Part shown: one piece after another, positions 5,810 through 5,860 of the stretch
Layout: each line of letters starts with the position of its first letter
Numbering within the stretch: position 1 is the stretch's first letter
Assembly: GCA_937881255.1 (NCBI GenBank)
Contig: CALGFH010000258.1
Span: 1 to 5,860, forward strand
Direction: 5' to 3'
Length of the DNA stretch: 5,860 bases
Source of the DNA: an uncultured Actinomycetes bacterium
GTDB lineage: Bacteria; Actinomycetota; CALGFH01
The notes under the pieces: generated by a model
Databases searched by the model: none
What the model was told of the DNA's origin: nothing
What the model saw: the letters and a program-made list of their open reading frames with translations, nothing else
Translations under genes and position numbers: made by a program

Positions 5810-5860
5810 ATGACCACCGACCGTCGCACCGCCGTGGCCGCGCTCACCGGCGCCGGCCTG
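5810..5860 (+). CDS. Start of an unidentified gene divergent from the Lrp regulator, 3'-truncated
   Basis: An ATG at 5810 opens a frame that stays open to the window edge and gives 17 residues, MTTDRRTAVAALTGAGL. The charged start followed by an alanine- and glycine-rich hydrophobic stretch would fit the first membrane helix of a transporter such as a DMT/EamA exporter, a common partner of Lrp-type regulators, but also a signal peptide or a soluble enzyme. Seventeen residues do not allow a family call. No clear ribosome binding site is visible. A three-codon ATG-GCG-GCA-TGA frame at 5802-5813 overlaps the start. Confidence 0.45.
   Translation, partial: MTTDRRTAVAALTGAGL

Noticed and set aside
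5349..5813. Plus-strand open frame opposite the Lrp gene
   Set aside because: The minus-strand product has a complete HTH and RAM domain, and the plus-strand frame has none.

Overview
The window is very GC-rich and densely coding, with strong third-position G/C bias, mostly ATG starts and GGAGG-type ribosome binding sites on several genes. Together with the families present (an Abhydrolase_9-type membrane hydrolase, a luciferase-like flavin oxidoreductase of F420-family ancestry, and a trehalose-synthase-like GH13 enzyme) this points to a high-GC Actinomycetota chromosome. No species can be assigned from the sequence alone. I see no rRNA, tRNA, CRISPR array, insertion sequence, phage gene or attachment site.

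Layout, left to right. (1) Positions 1-651: the 3' end of an alpha/beta-hydrolase gene, plus strand. (2) Positions 652-740: a gap with two small hairpins, then a strong ribosome binding site. (3) Positions 741-1271: a DUF1269-like membrane protein, plus strand. It converges, across a hairpin that may be a terminator, on (4) a GNAT acetyltransferase at 1284-1838, minus strand. (5) A 95-base divergent gap separates that gene from a two-gene plus-strand operon: a TIGR03885-type LLM flavin oxidoreductase (1934-2938) and a GH13 alpha-amylase/trehalose-synthase-like enzyme (2935-4572), overlapping by ATGA. (6) This operon converges, with only 16 bases between stops, on a minus-strand pair: an Lrp/AsnC regulator (5238-5753) followed by an uncharacterised membrane-anchored protein (4589-5209). 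(7) Divergent from the regulator, a gene begins at 5810 and runs off the window.

The most notable unit is the oxidoreductase-GH13 pair. The overlap implies coordinated synthesis and suggests linked functions in glucan or disaccharide metabolism. The GH13 protein keeps all catalytic residues but differs from classical trehalose synthase in two substrate-region motifs, so its true reaction is open. The second regulatory centre is the divergent gap beside the Lrp gene, which contains an A/T-flanked imperfect dyad that could be an operator for the regulator and its neighbour. The rest looks like ordinary chromosomal housekeeping or accessory content, and I see no defence or mobile system.
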